Assembly (NCBI RefSeq): GCF_019311235.1
Contig: NZ_JAHWDF010000011.1
Span: 60,190 to 124,189, forward strand
Length of the DNA: 64,000 bases
Direction: 5' to 3'
From: Mesonia aestuariivivens
Lineage (GTDB): Bacteria > Bacteroidota > Bacteroidia > Flavobacteriales > Flavobacteriaceae
The translations under genes were made by a program, and so were the position numbers. This document shows positions 27,886 through 35,813 of the stretch, one piece after another (position 1 is the first letter of the stretch; the number at the start of each line of letters is the position of its first letter). The notes beneath the pieces were generated by a model, which did not search any database, had not been told where the DNA came from, and saw only the letters and a program-made list of their open reading frames with translations.

Positions 27886-27985
27886 CGCGTTAGGGATGGA
27901 GCGATTTGTTGAAGCTCTTTTAAAATTCTTTACTGAAAAAGAATTTTAAAAAGCGACTCGCGAGAGCCCGCCAGAACGCCCTAAA
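27886..27985 (+). repeat. Intergenic hairpin element, copy 1 (after hutU)
   Basis: Begins CGTTAGGGATGGAGCG and ends GAGCCCGCCAGAACGCCC. Between them is a 14-base stem, TTTTAAAATTCTTT (27918-27931) with AAAGAATTTTAAAA (27938-27951). TTAGGG near the left end is mirrored by CCCTAA at the right end. It shares the GTTAGGGAT start and AGCCCG end block with the copy behind paaZ, in the same orientation relative to the gene it follows. It may also act as terminator. Confidence 0.6.
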
Positions 27986-27996
27986 ATAAAATTGCT

Positions 27997-28536
27997 ATGA
28001 AAATAAAAAACTTTTTTGCGCCTTTAGCTTTCTTCTTGATTCTTACTTCGTGTAGTTCTGTAAAAGTAGCCACAGATTACGACCGTGAAGCCGATTTTAA
28101 TCAGTACCAAAGTTTTGCATTTTATAAACCAGGAATTGATAAAGCTGATGTATCTGACTTAGATAAAAAAAGAATCTTACGTGCCATAGAAGCTGAAATG
28201 ACAGCTAAAGGATTTACTAAATCTGAAAACCCAGATTTATTGGTGAGCATCTTCACCAAAACACAAGAAAACGTAAACATCTATCAAAATAATTTTGGTT
28301 ACGGTTACGGTTGGGGCTGGAATCCTTGGTTTTGGGGCAACGGTTACAACACAGTTTCTAGAACTACCGAAGGAACTTTGTATATAGACTTGATTGATGC
28401 GAAATCTATGGAATTAGTTTGGCAAGGAATGGGAACTGGCGCTCTAACAATGGATATGAAAAATAAAATTGAACGCATTAATGAAATGGTTCAAAAAATT
28501 ATAGAACGCTATCCGCCAGGAAGCAAAATGAAATAA
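27997..28536 (+). CDS. DUF4136 lipoprotein
   Basis: A 179-residue secreted protein with a lipoprotein signal ending in LTSC (Cys19) and a DUF4136 domain (VATDYDREADFNQYQSFAFYKP at its start, a Gly/Trp/Tyr-rich loop near residues 95-110, and GTLYIDLIDAKSMELVWQG). Family function is unknown; it is a common envelope lipoprotein of Bacteroidota. Separated from hutU by the repeat element, so probably its own transcript; the flavoprotein gene follows 80 bases later. Confidence 0.85.
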   Translation: MKIKNFFAPLAFFLILTSCSSVKVATDYDREADFNQYQSFAFYKPGIDKADVSDLDKKRILRAIEAEMTAKGFTKSENPDLLVSIFTKTQENVNIYQNNFGYGYGWGWNPWFWGNGYNTVSRTTEGTLYIDLIDAKSMELVWQGMGTGALTMDMKNKIERINEMVQKIIERYPPGSKMK

Positions 28537-28616
28537 AAATTGAATAAATTAAAATAGCTTTGGATTTTCTGAGGCTATTTTTTTTATATTATTTTAGCTT
28601 TCTAGATTATATACAA

Positions 28617-29762
28617 ATGAATAAAATGTTTGACGTTGCGGTGATAGGAAGTGGTCCTTCTGGAGCAATTGCTGCCTATGAATCTGCTAAAAATGGCTTA
28701 AAAACTATACTAATTGAAAAAGAAACTTTGCCGCGCTACAAGACTTGCGGAGGTGGCTTTGTGTATCGTGGACTTAAAAATATGCCATTTTCAGTAGATA
28801 AAGCGATCGACATTAAATTTAATGAAGTAACTATTCTATTTGGCGCCAAAAATCTTTCCTTTAAAACAAAAAGAGAAAAGCCTATTATTAGCATGGTAAT
28901 GCGTGATCAATTTGATCATCTTATCGTGAAAAAATCACAAGCTGAAGGTGTTGAATTGTTTGAAAATGCTAAAGTTCAAAATTTAGTATTTCATGATAAT
29001 TATACACAAATAGAAACTTCGCAAGGAAATATTGCAGCTAAATTTATTATTGCTGCCGATGGCGCCCTGAGCCCCACAGCTAAACTTGCGGGATGGGAAG
29101 AAACCCGAAGAATGTCTCCAGCATTAGAATATGAAATTACGGTAAGTGACGAAACTTTTAAAAAATTGGCAGGATCGGCCAGATTTGATATTGATGCTGC
29201 TCCTCAAGGTTATGGATGGTGTTTTCCTAAAGCAAATCATTTATCGGTTGGTGTAGGTAATTTTAAGAAGTCTAGCAAAAAAGTTAATTTAAAAAAAGCA
29301 TATCAGGAGTATCTCAAATTGTTAGGCATAGATAAAGTTTTAAGTGAGGAAGCTCACGGTTTTATAATCCCTACTTCTCCGCGCACTGATGGGTTCGTTA
29401 AAAAGAATGTTTTTCTTACTGGTGATGCTGCAGGTTTTGCAGACCCTATTACCGCTGAAGGAATTTCAAACGCCATTGCCAGTGGTGTAATGGCAGCTCA
29501 AGCTATTGTCGAAAGTCAATTAAATATAGAGCAAGCCAAAGCTTTATACTTAGATAAAGTAAATAAAAAGTTACTCCCTGAACTAGAAACAGGCATAAAA
29601 TTGGCTAAGTTTTTCTACGGTCAAAAAAAATTACGCAATATTCTATTAAAGAAACACGGACAGAGAGCTGCAGAATACATGACTAATATTTTTATGGGAG
29701 ATAGCACTTATCCACAAAATTTCTATGCAAAAGTTAAGCAAAAATTAAAAATTACTTTTTAA
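28617..29762 (+). CDS. Geranylgeranyl reductase-family FAD oxidoreductase
   Basis: A 381-residue flavoprotein of the p-hydroxybenzoate hydroxylase fold. FAD-binding GSGPSGAIAAYESAKNG is at the N-terminus, the family mark KTCGGGFVYRGL near residue 43, and the second FAD motif FLTGDAAGFADPITAEGI near residue 265. Relatives reduce isoprenoid double bonds in lipids or quinone side chains; the substrate here is unknown. The frame is open upstream to a TTG at 28560, but the ATG at 28617 puts the Rossmann motif at the usual distance from the N-terminus (28626 is also possible). Confidence 0.85.
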   Translation: MNKMFDVAVIGSGPSGAIAAYESAKNGLKTILIEKETLPRYKTCGGGFVYRGLKNMPFSVDKAIDIKFNEVTILFGAKNLSFKTKREKPIISMVMRDQFDHLIVKKSQAEGVELFENAKVQNLVFHDNYTQIETSQGNIAAKFIIAADGALSPTAKLAGWEETRRMSPALEYEITVSDETFKKLAGSARFDIDAAPQGYGWCFPKANHLSVGVGNFKKSSKKVNLKKAYQEYLKLLGIDKVLSEEAHGFIIPTSPRTDGFVKKNVFLTGDAAGFADPITAEGISNAIASGVMAAQAIVESQLNIEQAKALYLDKVNKKLLPELETGIKLAKFFYGQKKLRNILLKKHGQRAAEYMTNIFMGDSTYPQNFYAKVKQKLKITF

Positions 29763-29769
29763 ACATAAA

Positions 29770-29798
29770 AAAACCTCTCCAAATGAAGAGGTTCTTTT
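29770..29798. terminator. Bidirectional terminator
   Basis: AACCTCT (29772-29778) pairs with AGAGGTT (29787-29793), with an A-run before and CTTTTATT after. It separates the flavoprotein gene from the converging DUF2383 pseudogene. Confidence 0.75.
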
Positions 29799-29816
29799 AT
29801 TAAAATTTATTCGTTT

Positions 29817-30263
29817 TTAAGAAATCACTTTAAAATTTTTCGCACTTTGCTGCGCTTCGACAATCTGATTTTTTTGATTGGTTAAAATAGTTTTTACAGA
29901 TGGTGGCAAACTTGTTTCTGAAATTACTTCATTGTATTCATCTAAAGATGCTTGTTCTCCACGCTTCACTTCTTCCATAACTTGTTCTTCACTACTTGAA
30001 GAAACTGCTGCTTTTAAATCCATCCATGCACGGTGTACTGTTCCTGATGCACTTCCGCCTTTATCTGGCTCCTGACCATAATTTTTGATTTCAGTTTTAA
30101 TCTCATGTCCAAAATCGTAACGCTTTTGAGCTTGTTTCTGAAGAAAATCTTTCATTGTTGGATTTTCTACTTTTTCAGCAGCATCTTTATAACCTCTTTC
30201 TGCGTCATAATTCTTTTATAAAAGGTTATTCAATTTTTTAGCAACTTCTTTTGTAAATTCCAT
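29817..30263 (-). pseudogene. PA2169/DUF2383 four-helix-bundle gene with an in-frame stop
   Basis: Reading from ATG at 30263 gives MEFTKEVAKKLNNLL, then TAA at 30218-30216 (codon 16), then KNYDAERGYKDAAEKVENPTM continuing in the same frame to a normal end at 29817, 148 codons in all. The part after the stop has the family's ferritin-like helices (RYDFGHEIKTEIKNYGQ; HRAWMDLKAAV; RGEQASLDEYNEVI). A single G-to-T change of a Glu codon explains the break. Either a recent nonsense mutation, a sequencing error, or translation restart at the ATG at 30155 giving a 112-residue form. Members of the family are often linked to stress, but their function is not known. Confidence 0.8.
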
Positions 30264-30454
30264 AGTTTTTTATTTAAAGATAACTATGTTCTTTATTATT
30301 AATCAAACCATTAACTAAGCTTAAGAATAGAATTAACGAAGATTAACTTAAAAAGAACTATAACGATTTATCATTGAAATTTTCAACATAATTAAAACTT
30401 GTTAGTTAACACATAAGTTTAATAAATGACAAATTTTATTAAGACCTAGATTAA

Positions 30455-32569
30455 TTAATAAGCTAATAGTTTTTCAATCTTCTTTTTTACTTTTTCTGCA
30501 GAAGGAATCATGGTTTCTTCTAACGTTGAATTTAAAGGGATTGCGGGCATATTTTCTGAACCAATCGTCATCACTGGAGCGTCTAAATATTTAAAACACT
30601 CTTCCTGTATTTTACCTGAAAGTGCTCTAGCAAAAGTGTTATTAGAAGGCTCTTCAGTAACCACCAAACATTTACCGCATTTCTTAACCGATTTCATAAT
30701 AGTTTCTTCATCTAACGGAGAAAGCGTTCGCAAATCTATCACTTCAATTTGATCTTGCATTCCTAATTCTTCGGAAGCATTCATTGCCCAATGCACTCCC
30801 ATTCCATAAGTTACAATAGAAATGGTTTCTTTTCCTTCTTGCTTCCAGATTTCTTGTAACACCCAAGCTTTTCCAAAAGGCAATACGTAATCTGCTGCAG
30901 GTTCTATAGAAGTGGCACCTTTAGTACCAGGAACTTTACTCCAATACAAGCCTTTATGTTCAAAAATCACTACTGGATTAGGATCGTGATAAGCTGCTTT
31001 CAATAAACCTTTAAGATCAGCTCCATTACTTGGGTAGGCGATTTTGAGTCCGCGAATATTGGTCACCACACTTTCTACAGAGGAAGAATGATAAGGACCG
31101 CCGCTGCCGTAAGCTCCAATAGGAACACGCAATACCATCGATACCGGCCATTTTCCGTTAGACAAATAACAGCTTCTACTTACTTCTGTAAATAATTGAT
31201 TTAGCCCCGGCCAAATATAATCTGCAAACTGAACTTCAACAATTGGTTTTAAGCCAACCGCAGACATTCCAACCGTAGAACCTACAATAAAGGCTTCTTG
31301 AATAGGAGTGTTAAACACGCGATTATCACCAAATTTTTGCGCCAAAGTTGCTGCCTCCCGAAAAACACCTCCTAGTCTACCGCCAACATCTTGACCGTAA
31401 AGCAAACACGTTTTATCGTGCTGCATAATTTCTTCTATAGCGTGCAAAGCGCAATCTACCATAACCACTTTTTCGCCGTTCTCAGGAGAACGTTCTCCCT
31501 TTTCTTCGGTAATTGTAGTGGGCGCAAAATCGTGGGTGAATAAATCTTCTTGTGAAGGATCGTCTGCTTGTTGAGCTTCTAGATAATCTTCTTTAACTTT
31601 TACACGCGCCAACGCATCTATCGCTTCAATTTCGTCTGCGGTAAAACCATGTTCCGATAAATACTTTTTCATCTTCGGAAAAGGATCTCTTGTTTTCGCT
31701 TCCTCTAAATCGTCACGATAAAACTCCATTCGTACGCCAGAAGTATGGTGATTTAATAACGGAACTTTCGCGTGAATAAGCATCGGTCTTCTTTCTTCCC
31801 GAATCGTTTCTATCGCATTTTTAACCGTGGTATAACTTTCTTCAAAATTAGTACCGTCAATAGAAATGGCTTCTAAGCCGTTAAACCCTCTTGCATATTC
31901 TGCGGCGTTTTGCGCTCGAGTTTCTTTTTCGTTAGCAGAAATATCCCAGCCATTATCTTGAACTACGTAAAGTATTGGTAATTTCTTTAAGACTGCCATT
32001 TGAAAAGCCTCGGCTATTTCTCCTTCGGTCACGCAGGCATCTCCTAACGAACATACGACGATGGGCATATTCCCGTGTAGACGGGAATCTTTATCCTTAT
32101 TGTTTGATGGATTTACTAAAAACCCATATTTCTCATCTTCCTCAAATAGATTACCGCTTTCGCGGTAATGCATTCCCATCGCTACACCAGTTGCGGGAAT
32201 GGCTTGCATTCCTGTCGCCGAGCTTTGATGCGGAATTTTAGGTTTATCTTCGTCTCGTAAACTTGGATGTGAATAATACGTTCTTCCACCAGAAAAAGGA
32301 TCGCTTTTTTTAGCCAATAATTGCAGCATTAAATCTTTAGGCTCCATCCCAATAGACAATAAAATAGAATCGTCTCTATAGTAAGGAAATACATAATCTT
32401 GCGGTAATAACTGCATCCCCACCGCGGTTTGAATGACTTCATGTCCGCGAGAAGTAGCGTGTACATATTTTGAAACTACCTTAAAATTTTCTTCATACAA
32501 CTCGGTCATCGCTTTAGCGGTACAGAGGTTACGAAAGGCTTTTTTTAGTATATCTTTTGAAATTTTCAT
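30455..32569 (-). CDS. 2-oxoacid dehydrogenase E1, fused alpha and beta subunits
   Basis: A 704-residue thiamine-diphosphate enzyme. Residues 1-340 are E1-alpha with the TPP motif from Gly176-Asp177 to Asn206 (GDACVTEGE...VVQDNG). Residues ~370-704 are E1-beta (YGQDVGGRLGGVFREA; TPIQEAFIVGSTVGMSAVGLKPIVE; C-terminal EVIDLRTLSPLD). It decarboxylates a 2-oxoacid and passes the acyl group to the lipoyl arm of E2, whose gene lies just upstream. The alpha-beta fusion resembles branched-chain 2-oxoacid dehydrogenases of Bacteroidota. Last gene of the paa operon; no E3 in the window. Confidence 0.92.
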   Translation of the reverse strand: MKISKDILKKAFRNLCTAKAMTELYEENFKVVSKYVHATSRGHEVIQTAVGMQLLPQDYVFPYYRDDSILLSIGMEPKDLMLQLLAKKSDPFSGGRTYYSHPSLRDEDKPKIPHQSSATGMQAIPATGVAMGMHYRESGNLFEEDEKYGFLVNPSNNKDKDSRLHGNMPIVVCSLGDACVTEGEIAEAFQMAVLKKLPILYVVQDNGWDISANEKETRAQNAAEYARGFNGLEAISIDGTNFEESYTTVKNAIETIREERRPMLIHAKVPLLNHHTSGVRMEFYRDDLEEAKTRDPFPKMKKYLSEHGFTADEIEAIDALARVKVKEDYLEAQQADDPSQEDLFTHDFAPTTITEEKGERSPENGEKVVMVDCALHAIEEIMQHDKTCLLYGQDVGGRLGGVFREAATLAQKFGDNRVFNTPIQEAFIVGSTVGMSAVGLKPIVEVQFADYIWPGLNQLFTEVSRSCYLSNGKWPVSMVLRVPIGAYGSGGPYHSSSVESVVTNIRGLKIAYPSNGADLKGLLKAAYHDPNPVVIFEHKGLYWSKVPGTKGATSIEPAADYVLPFGKAWVLQEIWKQEGKETISIVTYGMGVHWAMNASEELGMQDQIEVIDLRTLSPLDEETIMKSVKKCGKCLVVTEEPSNNTFARALSGKIQEECFKYLDAPVMTIGSENMPAIPLNSTLEETMIPSAEKVKKKIEKLLAY

Positions 32570-32618
32570 TAATTTTAAATTTTGAATGAAGCCTTAAAAT
32601 TCCGACTTCAATTATCGC

Positions 32619-32645
32619 GTCATGCTGAACTTGATTCAGCATCAC
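32619..32645 (+). repeat. Extragenic palindromic repeat A, forward copy
   Basis: GTCATGCTGAACTTGATTCA followed by GCATC; stem ATGCTGAA (32622-32629) with TTCAGCAT (32635-32642), loop CTTGA. It faces a reversed copy 30 bases away in the E1-E2 spacer, a head-to-head pair. Confidence 0.7.
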
Positions 32646-32670
32646 ATCCTAATTCATTTTCAACCTATGA

Positions 32671-32698
32671 CGATACCCTGAATCAAGTTCAGGGTGAC
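32671..32698 (-). repeat. Extragenic palindromic repeat A, reversed copy
   Basis: Stem ACCCTGAA (32675-32682) with TTCAGGGT (32688-32695), loop TCAAG. Same core GAATCAAGTTCAG as the copies at 32619 (reversed) and inside paaH at 40963. Confidence 0.7.
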
Positions 32699-32706
32699 AA
32701 TTTTAT

Positions 32707-34011
32707 TTATATTTTTCGATCTGCTTTAAAATCTTCAAAATAATCAGCTACTCTTTTTAAGAAGCTTCCTCCTAAAAAGCCATCGACCACGCGATGATCA
32801 AATGAAAGTGATAAATACATCATGTGTCTAATTTCTATTTTATCGCCTTCTTCATATTCCATTACCTCAGCTCGTTTTTTGATAATTCCCGTAGCAAGAA
32901 TACCAACTTCAGGCTGATTGATAATTGGTGTCCCCATTAAACTACCAAAAGTTCCTACGTTAGAAATGGTAAACGTACTTCCGCTGGTTTCATCGTGTTT
33001 CAGTTTGTTATTTCTTGCTTTTTCAGCTAGCGCATTTACTTCCGCAGCAATTGTTTCTAACTCTTTTTGATCGGCATTTTTTACCACCGGAACAATTAAA
33101 TTTCCACTTGGTAATGCTGTTGCCATTCCTATATTGATATCTTCTTTAACAATAATTTGTTTTCCATCTACCGAAACATTGATCATCGGAAAATCCTTAA
33201 CTGCTTTTGCCACGGCTTCTACAAAAAGTGGCGTGAATGTGAGTCGCTCTCCATATTTTTCTTGAAAAGCCTTTTTATTACTATTTCTCCAATTTACCAT
33301 ATCGGTCAAATCAGCTTCTACATAAGCAGTAACGTGTGGCGAGGTATGTTTAGAATACACCATATGATCGGCAATCATTTGGCGCATACGGTCCATCTCT
33401 ACAATCTTGCCTTTGCCTTTATCTAATTTTAAATCGGGAACCTGAAATCCTGATGCTTCTGGGACTGGTTGTGCAAACTGTGCAGGACGACCTTCTTCTA
33501 TATAATTAAAAATATCGCTTTTTCGTAATCGCCCATCGTTTCCTGTTGCTGGAATTCTTGCTAGTTCTTCAAAACTAATATGGTGCTGCTTAGCGATACT
33601 CACCACTAAAGGTGAAAAAAATGTATTTTGATTTGAATTGACTTGATAACTTGAAGATGAACTTAATCCTGAAGATGCCGTTTGTTTTTTTGCAGCTTTT
33701 GGGGCGGTTTTCTTCGGGGCTTCTTTTTTAGCTGTTTTTGCAGGTACTGCTTTTTTCGGAGACTGCGTTGCTCCCACAGTCATTTTTGCAATTACTTGCC
33801 CCACTTTCACTACCTCATCGGATTGCACCAATAGCTCTGTGATTGTTCCATCTGCTGTAGCAGGCACTTCAGAATCTACTTTATCGGTAGCGATTTCAAG
33901 AATAGTTTGGTCTTGCTCTACTTCATCTCCAACAGCAACCGACCAGCTAATTATTGTTCCTTCTGCAATACTTTCTCCCATTTTAGGGAGCTTTATTTCA
34001 ATTTCTTTCAT
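32707..34011 (-). CDS. 2-oxoacid dehydrogenase E2 (dihydrolipoamide acyltransferase)
   Basis: A 434-residue E2 that transfers the acyl group from lipoate to CoA. Residues 1-78 are a lipoyl domain with the lipoylated lysine in ATDKVDSEV (Lys44); 85-128 an Ala/Lys/Ser linker; 132-168 the E1/E3-binding domain; the rest the catalytic domain with HRVVDG (His406). The frame stays open to 34074 inside paaY, but the ATG at 34011 gives the conserved MKEIEIKLPKMGES start and avoids overlap. It lies between paaY and E1 on the same strand, so it is probably part of the paa transcript. Confidence 0.92.
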   Translation of the reverse strand: MKEIEIKLPKMGESIAEGTIISWSVAVGDEVEQDQTILEIATDKVDSEVPATADGTITELLVQSDEVVKVGQVIAKMTVGATQSPKKAVPAKTAKKEAPKKTAPKAAKKQTASSGLSSSSSYQVNSNQNTFFSPLVVSIAKQHHISFEELARIPATGNDGRLRKSDIFNYIEEGRPAQFAQPVPEASGFQVPDLKLDKGKGKIVEMDRMRQMIADHMVYSKHTSPHVTAYVEADLTDMVNWRNSNKKAFQEKYGERLTFTPLFVEAVAKAVKDFPMINVSVDGKQIIVKEDINIGMATALPSGNLIVPVVKNADQKELETIAAEVNALAEKARNNKLKHDETSGSTFTISNVGTFGSLMGTPIINQPEVGILATGIIKKRAEVMEYEEGDKIEIRHMMYLSLSFDHRVVDGFLGGSFLKRVADYFEDFKADRKI

Positions 34012-34054
34012 CTTTGGATATTCCTTTTTTTGAAATTGCTCTTTAAATTTAACC

Positions 34055-34651
34055 TTATTTTTCCCTAAACTCATTTAAGGTATTGTAAAAGTTCTCTTGT
34101 TGGGGACGATCTTTTGGGATTTCTCGTAGAGGCTCTACTGCTCTTAAACTTTCGTGACAATCACTAGGTAAACGCTGGTAAAGTTTTGTTCCGGCAGTTT
34201 TCCAAGCGATCATTTCATCTGAAACTTGTTTTATCACTTTTGCAGGATTACCTACCACTAAACTTCGTTTCGAGATTTTAGTTGCTGCTTTTACAAAAGC
34301 CATTGCGCCTACAATACATTCATCACCAATTTCAGCATCATCCATAATTACGGAATTCATTCCAATCAAGCAATTTTCACCTAAATTGGCTCCGTGAATA
34401 ATTGCTCCGTGACCAACGTGCGCTCCTTTTTTAAGGACAATACTTTTACCAGGAAACATATGTACGGTACAGTTTTCTTGCACATTTACGCCATCTTCTA
34501 AAATAATTTCTCCCCAGTCCCCACGAATAGCAGCTCCCGGACCTATGTAACAATCTTTACCAATAATTACATTACCCGTGACCGCAGCTAGTGGATGTAC
34601 AAAACTGCTTTTGTGAACCACGGGAATATGTCCTTTAAATGAATAAATCAT
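34055..34651 (-). CDS. paaY: PaaY-type hexapeptide-repeat thioesterase / carbonic anhydrase fold
   Basis: A 198-residue left-handed beta-helix protein with hexapeptide repeats (VIIGKDCYIGPGAAIRGDWG onward) and the metal-binding histidines in CTVHMF and GHGAIIHGA of the gamma-carbonic-anhydrase group. Length and the C-terminal helix with YQRLPSDCHESLRAVEPL match E. coli PaaY, a thioesterase that releases CoA from stalled ring-hydroxylated intermediates of phenylacetate breakdown. Its place in the paa operon supports that role. Confidence 0.88.
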   Translation of the reverse strand: MIYSFKGHIPVVHKSSFVHPLAAVTGNVIIGKDCYIGPGAAIRGDWGEIILEDGVNVQENCTVHMFPGKSIVLKKGAHVGHGAIIHGANLGENCLIGMNSVIMDDAEIGDECIVGAMAFVKAATKISKRSLVVGNPAKVIKQVSDEMIAWKTAGTKLYQRLPSDCHESLRAVEPLREIPKDRPQQENFYNTLNEFREK

Positions 34652-34660
34652 AAATTAGTA

Positions 34661-34688
34661 TTTTAGTTTTTAGTGGTGAGTGTTGAGA
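34661..34688. repeat. GTGAG-type tract, left of the four-helix-bundle remnant
   Basis: TTTTAGTTTTTAGTGGTGAG followed by TGTTGAGA. The opposite side of the remnant (34908-34935) carries the complementary type, CTCACCTCTCACGCC and CTCTCTCCTC, so the pair behaves like imperfect terminal inverted repeats. Confidence 0.45.
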
Positions 34689-34908
34689 TTATTTATTTTT
34701 TATATGTCTGATTAAGAATGAAATCATTTTAGATATTTCTGTAATATATTTCCTATTCGTTTCCATCTTGTTCAAAGTCAATATAATTTCGAAGTCTAGC
34801 TTTAGTTGATGCCGCAACACATTCGTGACAACTACCCCAAGCTATTTTTAAATAGCGAATAAAATTTGCATCACTACTAACTGAGCCTTCTGCTATATTT
34901 AAAGCTAC
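34689..34908 (-). pseudogene. Remnant of an S23-type four-helix-bundle gene
   Basis: Minus-strand translation from 34908 gives VALNIAEGSVSSDANFIRYL, then KIAWGSCHECVAASTKARLR and NYIDFEQDGNE-stop; a shift of frame then gives NRKYITEISKMISFLIRHI to a TAA at 34689. This matches the C-terminal two thirds of the intact homologue at 40254-40631 (ALNIAEGSSSTHPNFNRYLQ). The N-terminal third is missing and there is one frameshift, so it is dead. It sits in the spacer between the second crotonase and paaY. Confidence 0.8.
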
Positions 34909-34935
34909 TCACCTCTCACGCCTAACCTCTCTCCT

Positions 34936-35694
34936 CTATTGATATTTCTCTAACTTCTTTTTGGTAAAATCGCTTAATACTAAGCGGCCGCTAATTTTTG
35001 CGCGTTCGTTGAGCAACTCATCCCAATCTTCGGTACCGCGCCAAAACATTTGCTTCATTTCTTTAACGGCTTCTGGATTATAATTACATAAATTTTGAGC
35101 AAATTCTTTAATAGCTTCATCTAATTCTTCTGTGCTTTCATAAACTTGTGCGAACAATCCTTTTTGTTTTGCCCACTCTGGTGAATAGAATGAATTGGCA
35201 TCGATGGCGATTTGTGACATTCCGCTTACGCCTAATTTACGTTCTACGGCCGGACCAACGACAAACGGACCTATACCTATATTTAATTCACTTAGCTTAA
35301 TGGCCGCAAATTTATTTGCCATACAATAATCCATTGCAGAGGCTAAACCTACTCCACCTCCAACAGTTTTACCTTGTACGCGACCAATTATAAATTTCGG
35401 ACATTTACGCATCGCATTAATAACATTGGCAAAACCCATAAAAAATTGTTCGCCAGTTTGCTCATCGTTAATTGAAATGAGTTCCGTAAAACTTGCTCCC
35501 GCACAAAAGGTACGATCGCCGCCAGATTTTAATATAATGACTAATACCTCATCATTTTGTCCTACTTCGGTAATCGTATCGGCTAGTTCAGCTAAAATAT
35601 TTCCTGGTAAACTATTATGTGCAGGATGAAAAAATTCTATCGTTGCTATTTTATTTTCTATATATTTCTTTACGTATGCTTCTTCTGTACTCAT
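34936..35694 (-). CDS. Enoyl-CoA hydratase/isomerase family protein (PaaF-like role)
   Basis: A 252-residue crotonase. Oxyanion-hole segments are CAGASF and GKTVGGGVGLASAMDY. The second catalytic Glu is present in KLSELNIG, but the position of the first (Glu144 in rat enoyl-CoA hydratase) is Gly (GGGVGLA), as in methylglutaconyl-CoA hydratase-like enzymes. In this operon it is the best candidate for the hydration step of the opened ring (PaaF), though a role in leucine breakdown is also possible. The frame extends to 35757, but those residues are encoded by the repeat element; ATG 35694 is preferred. Confidence 0.8.
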   Translation of the reverse strand: MSTEEAYVKKYIENKIATIEFFHPAHNSLPGNILAELADTITEVGQNDEVLVIILKSGGDRTFCAGASFTELISINDEQTGEQFFMGFANVINAMRKCPKFIIGRVQGKTVGGGVGLASAMDYCMANKFAAIKLSELNIGIGPFVVGPAVERKLGVSGMSQIAIDANSFYSPEWAKQKGLFAQVYESTEELDEAIKEFAQNLCNYNPEAVKEMKQMFWRGTEDWDELLNERAKISGRLVLSDFTKKKLEKYQ

Positions 35695-35699
35695 AAAAT

Positions 35700-35813
35700 C
35701 GCTTTTTGTATTTATATTTTTTTGGTGTTTCCTTACGGGTCGGGCTATTCGCTTCAATTCCTCATCTCGCTAACGCGAGCTTGCGGGATTTCCACTGCTA
35801 TCCCTAACACAAT
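35700..35813 (-). repeat. Intergenic hairpin element, copy 2 (after paaZ)
   Basis: On the minus strand it begins GTTAGGGATAGCAGTGGAAA right behind the paaZ stop, contains a small CTCGC-GTTA-GCGAG hairpin (35766-35779), then GAATTGAAGCGAATAGCCCG and ACCCGTAAGG. It shares the start and AGCCCG end blocks with the hutU copy. I recall this pattern as frequent behind genes in Flavobacteriia; I cannot name it with certainty. Confidence 0.6.

Noticed and set aside
28560..28616. TTG-initiated extension of the geranylgeranyl reductase-like protein
   Set aside because: Adds a hydrophobic 19-residue piece before the Rossmann motif that relatives lack; ATG 28617 fits better.
35695..35757. Upstream start for the second crotonase
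   Set aside because: The extra residues are encoded by the intergenic repeat element; ATG 35694 matches the normal N-terminus.
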